6,277 bases of DNA, taken from Pseudomonadota bacterium. Lineage in GTDB: Bacteria > Myxococcota > Polyangia > GCA-2747355 > JACKDQ01. Positions 4,580 through 6,277 of this stretch are shown here, piece after piece (position 1 is the first letter of the stretch; each line of letters starts with the position of its first letter). A model generated the notes under the pieces. The model was not told the DNA's origin, made no database searches, and saw nothing but the letters and a program-made list of their open reading frames with translations. The DNA lies in NCBI GenBank assembly GCA_030591195.1, contig JAUVBO010000186.1, forward strand, positions 1 to 6,277, read 5' to 3'. The translations under genes were made by a program, and so were the position numbers.

Positions 4580-6277
4580 CTACTGGCAGACCGCGTCGAC
4601 GTAGGCGCGGCCGACGCCCTGGCTGCCGCTGTCATCCTGGCAGCAATCATCGTTTTCGTTTTCGCTGCAGGCATCATCACACCAGCAGGAGTTGCCGCCC
4701 ACGACGGCGACCTCAGCACCGCAGCTCCCATCGCAGATGTTTCCCGCGGGCGGCGGCGGCGGGTTCTCGCCGCAGTCGCCCGGGCAGTTCTCCACCGTCT
4801 CGCCCGCGTCGCAAGTCCCGTCGCCGCAGATGCCGGCCGACGGGGTGCCGCCGCAGGTGGTGGCGTCGTTGGCGCACTGGAGCAGAGCCTTGACCTTGAG
4901 GTAGTTCATCGCCTTGTTGTCGGCGTCGGCCAGGTCATCCTCGCCACCATGAGCGGCCGGCTTGATCGCGGCCCAGAGGAAGTCCGGGTGGGCGGTCTTG
5001 CTGTCCGAGCCCCAGCTGTAGGTCGGGTCCTTGGTCCACTCGCCGCCGAGGATCTTGCCCTCGCCGTCGAGCTCGAGCACGTAGCTCAGCGTCGTCTCGT
5101 CGGGCGCGACGCCACGCTGGTCGGCGCGGTGCATCATCTTGTAGGTGCTGACGCCGTCGGAGACCATCCAGTAGCGCATCGTGACCGTCACGTACTGGCT
5201 GGTGCTCGGCGACGGGCTGAGCTTGCTGTAGTCACCGTCGCTCGCCAGCGAGACCATCCGGGCGGCGCAGACGCGGTCGAGCGGCTGGGTGCGGAGCATC
5301 TCGGCCAGCACGGCGTCGCCGTCGGCCTCGGCCTGCTCGGCGGTGGGCAGCGGCGGGTCGCAGTTGCTGCCGTCCTGGGCGATCTTGGCCACCTTGTCGA
5401 ACTGGAAGCGGACCAGCGGGAAGTTCCACACCTGGTGGTCCCAGTTGTGGTCGATGACGAAGGCCAGCTTGGTCGTGTCGCCGCCGCCAAAGGGGGTCAC
5501 GCCGGTGCCGATCATGCCGGTGACGGCCACGTGGAGGGTGCCGGCGTTGATGTCGCGGCACTCGTCATCCTTGGGCCGACCCATCTCGTCGTACTCGATG
5601 TCGTCGGGACGAACGTTGCAGCGCTTGCCGGTGAAGGTCGCCGCGTCCGAGAAGTAGACCTCGGACATCATCGCCTCGATGTCGCCCATGCGGAAGAGCA
5701 CGCAGCCGGTGGTCGCGTCGGTGTCGCCGCACTGCTGGACCTCGGTGGCGACGGAGGTGCAGCGGGTGATCTTGCTGTCGACCAGCTTGACGCAGACATC
5801 TTCCTTCGGGAACTTCAGCGCCTCGGCGGTGGCGTAGGAGGCCCAGCCGTTGCAGTGGCCCCACCAGCTATCGGGCGAGACACTCTGGAAGTTGCCGTGG
5901 TTCTCGAGCTCCCACTTGGTCGCCGGACCGATGACCTTGGTCAGGATGTTGTTCACCGGCATGCACGTCACGCCCTCCTTGGGGTTGTCCGGGCAGCCGT
6001 CCTGCTTGTCGCTCCAGGAGAAGTTGACGCAGTACTTGGCGTCGTCGCTGGCGCAGTCGACCGCGTTCAGGTCGGCGTCCTCGCACTTGTTGGTGCCACA
6101 CTGGATCTTGACCGGGCAGAAGGTCCGGCCGGCCACGGTGATCTTGTCGGCGTCGGCGCAGCTGTCCGACAGGTTGCCGAACACCAGGTCGTACTTCTCG
6201 ACCGGCGACATCGTCCTCGGGTCGCTGTAGTCATCCAGGCCCTGGGTCGCGCCCGGCTGCCAGCGCCAGGCGATGCC
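4580..6277 (-). CDS. Paralog B: transglutaminase-elicitor-like secreted protein with somatomedin-B-like end, 5' part beyond window
   Basis: The frame is open to the right edge, giving 565 C-terminal residues. The ATG at 6211 is internal, because the 22 residues before it (GIAWRWQPGATQG...) match paralog A residues 225-246. By that alignment about 224 N-terminal residues, with any signal peptide, lie outside. Numbered from the window edge, the likely nucleophile is Cys142 in WWGHCNGWA, His249 is in AGTLHVAVTGMIGTG, Asp276 in FVIDHNWD, and the Pep-13-like stretch VWNFPLVRFQFDK spans 283-295. LELDGEGKILGGEW and HPDFLW are present. The core differs from paralog A at roughly 45 of 358 positions, with a two-residue gap near 330. 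After the core, paralog B has CGDGTCDAGETVENCPGDCG (about 484-503) where A has a PPC-like domain. Five prolines and an eight-cysteine somatomedin-B-like domain (515-564) follow, with the canonical C-x3-C opening and CWCDDAC / DDCCQDD. It is probably exported and able to cross-link proteins; substrate unknown. Confidence 0.85.
   Translation of the reverse strand, partial: GIAWRWQPGATQGLDDYSDPRTMSPVEKYDLVFGNLSDSCADADKITVAGRTFCPVKIQCGTNKCEDADLNAVDCASDDAKYCVNFSWSDKQDGCPDNPKEGVTCMPVNNILTKVIGPATKWELENHGNFQSVSPDSWWGHCNGWASYATAEALKFPKEDVCVKLVDSKITRCTSVATEVQQCGDTDATTGCVLFRMGDIEAMMSEVYFSDAATFTGKRCNVRPDDIEYDEMGRPKDDECRDINAGTLHVAVTGMIGTGVTPFGGGDTTKLAFVIDHNWDHQVWNFPLVRFQFDKVAKIAQDGSNCDPPLPTAEQAEADGDAVLAEMLRTQPLDRVCAARMVSLASDGDYSKLSPSPSTSQYVTVTMRYWMVSDGVSTYKMMHRADQRGVAPDETTLSYVLELDGEGKILGGEWTKDPTYSWGSDSKTAHPDFLWAAIKPAAHGGEDDLADADNKAMNYLKVKALLQCANDATTCGGTPSAGICGDGTCDAGETVENCPGDCGENPPPPPAGNICDGSCGAEVAVVGGNSCWCDDACSENENDDCCQDDSGSQGVGRAYVDAVCQ

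Noticed and set aside
6209..6211. ATG as the start of paralog B
   Set aside because: The frame continues upstream to the window edge and the 22 extra residues align with paralog A, so this Met is internal.

Overview
The window reads as a high-GC chromosome segment, most likely from a myxobacterium (Myxococcota). The evidence is the strong G/C bias at third codon positions, which leaves long antisense shadow frames, the cysteine-rich secreted lipoproteins, and a CGDGTCDAGE...NCPGDCG type linker that is common in that group. The genus cannot be fixed from sequence alone. All three genes lie on the minus strand, so the biological order runs from the right edge to the left edge.

Layout, in order of transcription: (1) 6277-4580, the 3' part of a secreted transglutaminase-elicitor-like protein (paralog B), cut by the right edge. 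(2) 4579-3960, about 620 bp without a convincing gene, of visibly lower GC. It carries several short inverted and direct repeats and a weak ECF-type promoter candidate just ahead of the next gene. (3) 3959-1293, a complete 888-residue lipoprotein of the same family (paralog A). (4) 1292-1169, a 124-bp spacer filled by three consecutive hairpins. (5) 1168-1, the 5' part of a clostripain-family (C11) cysteine peptidase lipoprotein, cut by the left edge.

The two large proteins are recent tandem duplicates. Their catalytic cores differ at about 45 of roughly 358 aligned residues by eye. Each core has a WWGHCNGWA cysteine motif, a later conserved His, and a VIDHNWD-x-QVWNFPL segment. That segment lines up with Pep-13 (VWNQPVRGFKVYE), the surface fragment of the Phytophthora GP42 transglutaminase that plants recognise. 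A LELDGEGKILGGEW...HPDFLW block follows. Both end in an eight-cysteine somatomedin-B-like domain behind a polyproline linker. Between core and linker they differ completely: A has a PPC-like beta domain, B has a short cysteine-rich CGDGTC/NCPGDCG module.

A plausible joint role is a cell-surface or extracellular protein cross-linking set, with two transglutaminase-like enzymes exported to the envelope and a trypsin-like-specificity C11 protease beside them that might mature them. This role is inference. The family calls rest on motifs seen in the sequence.
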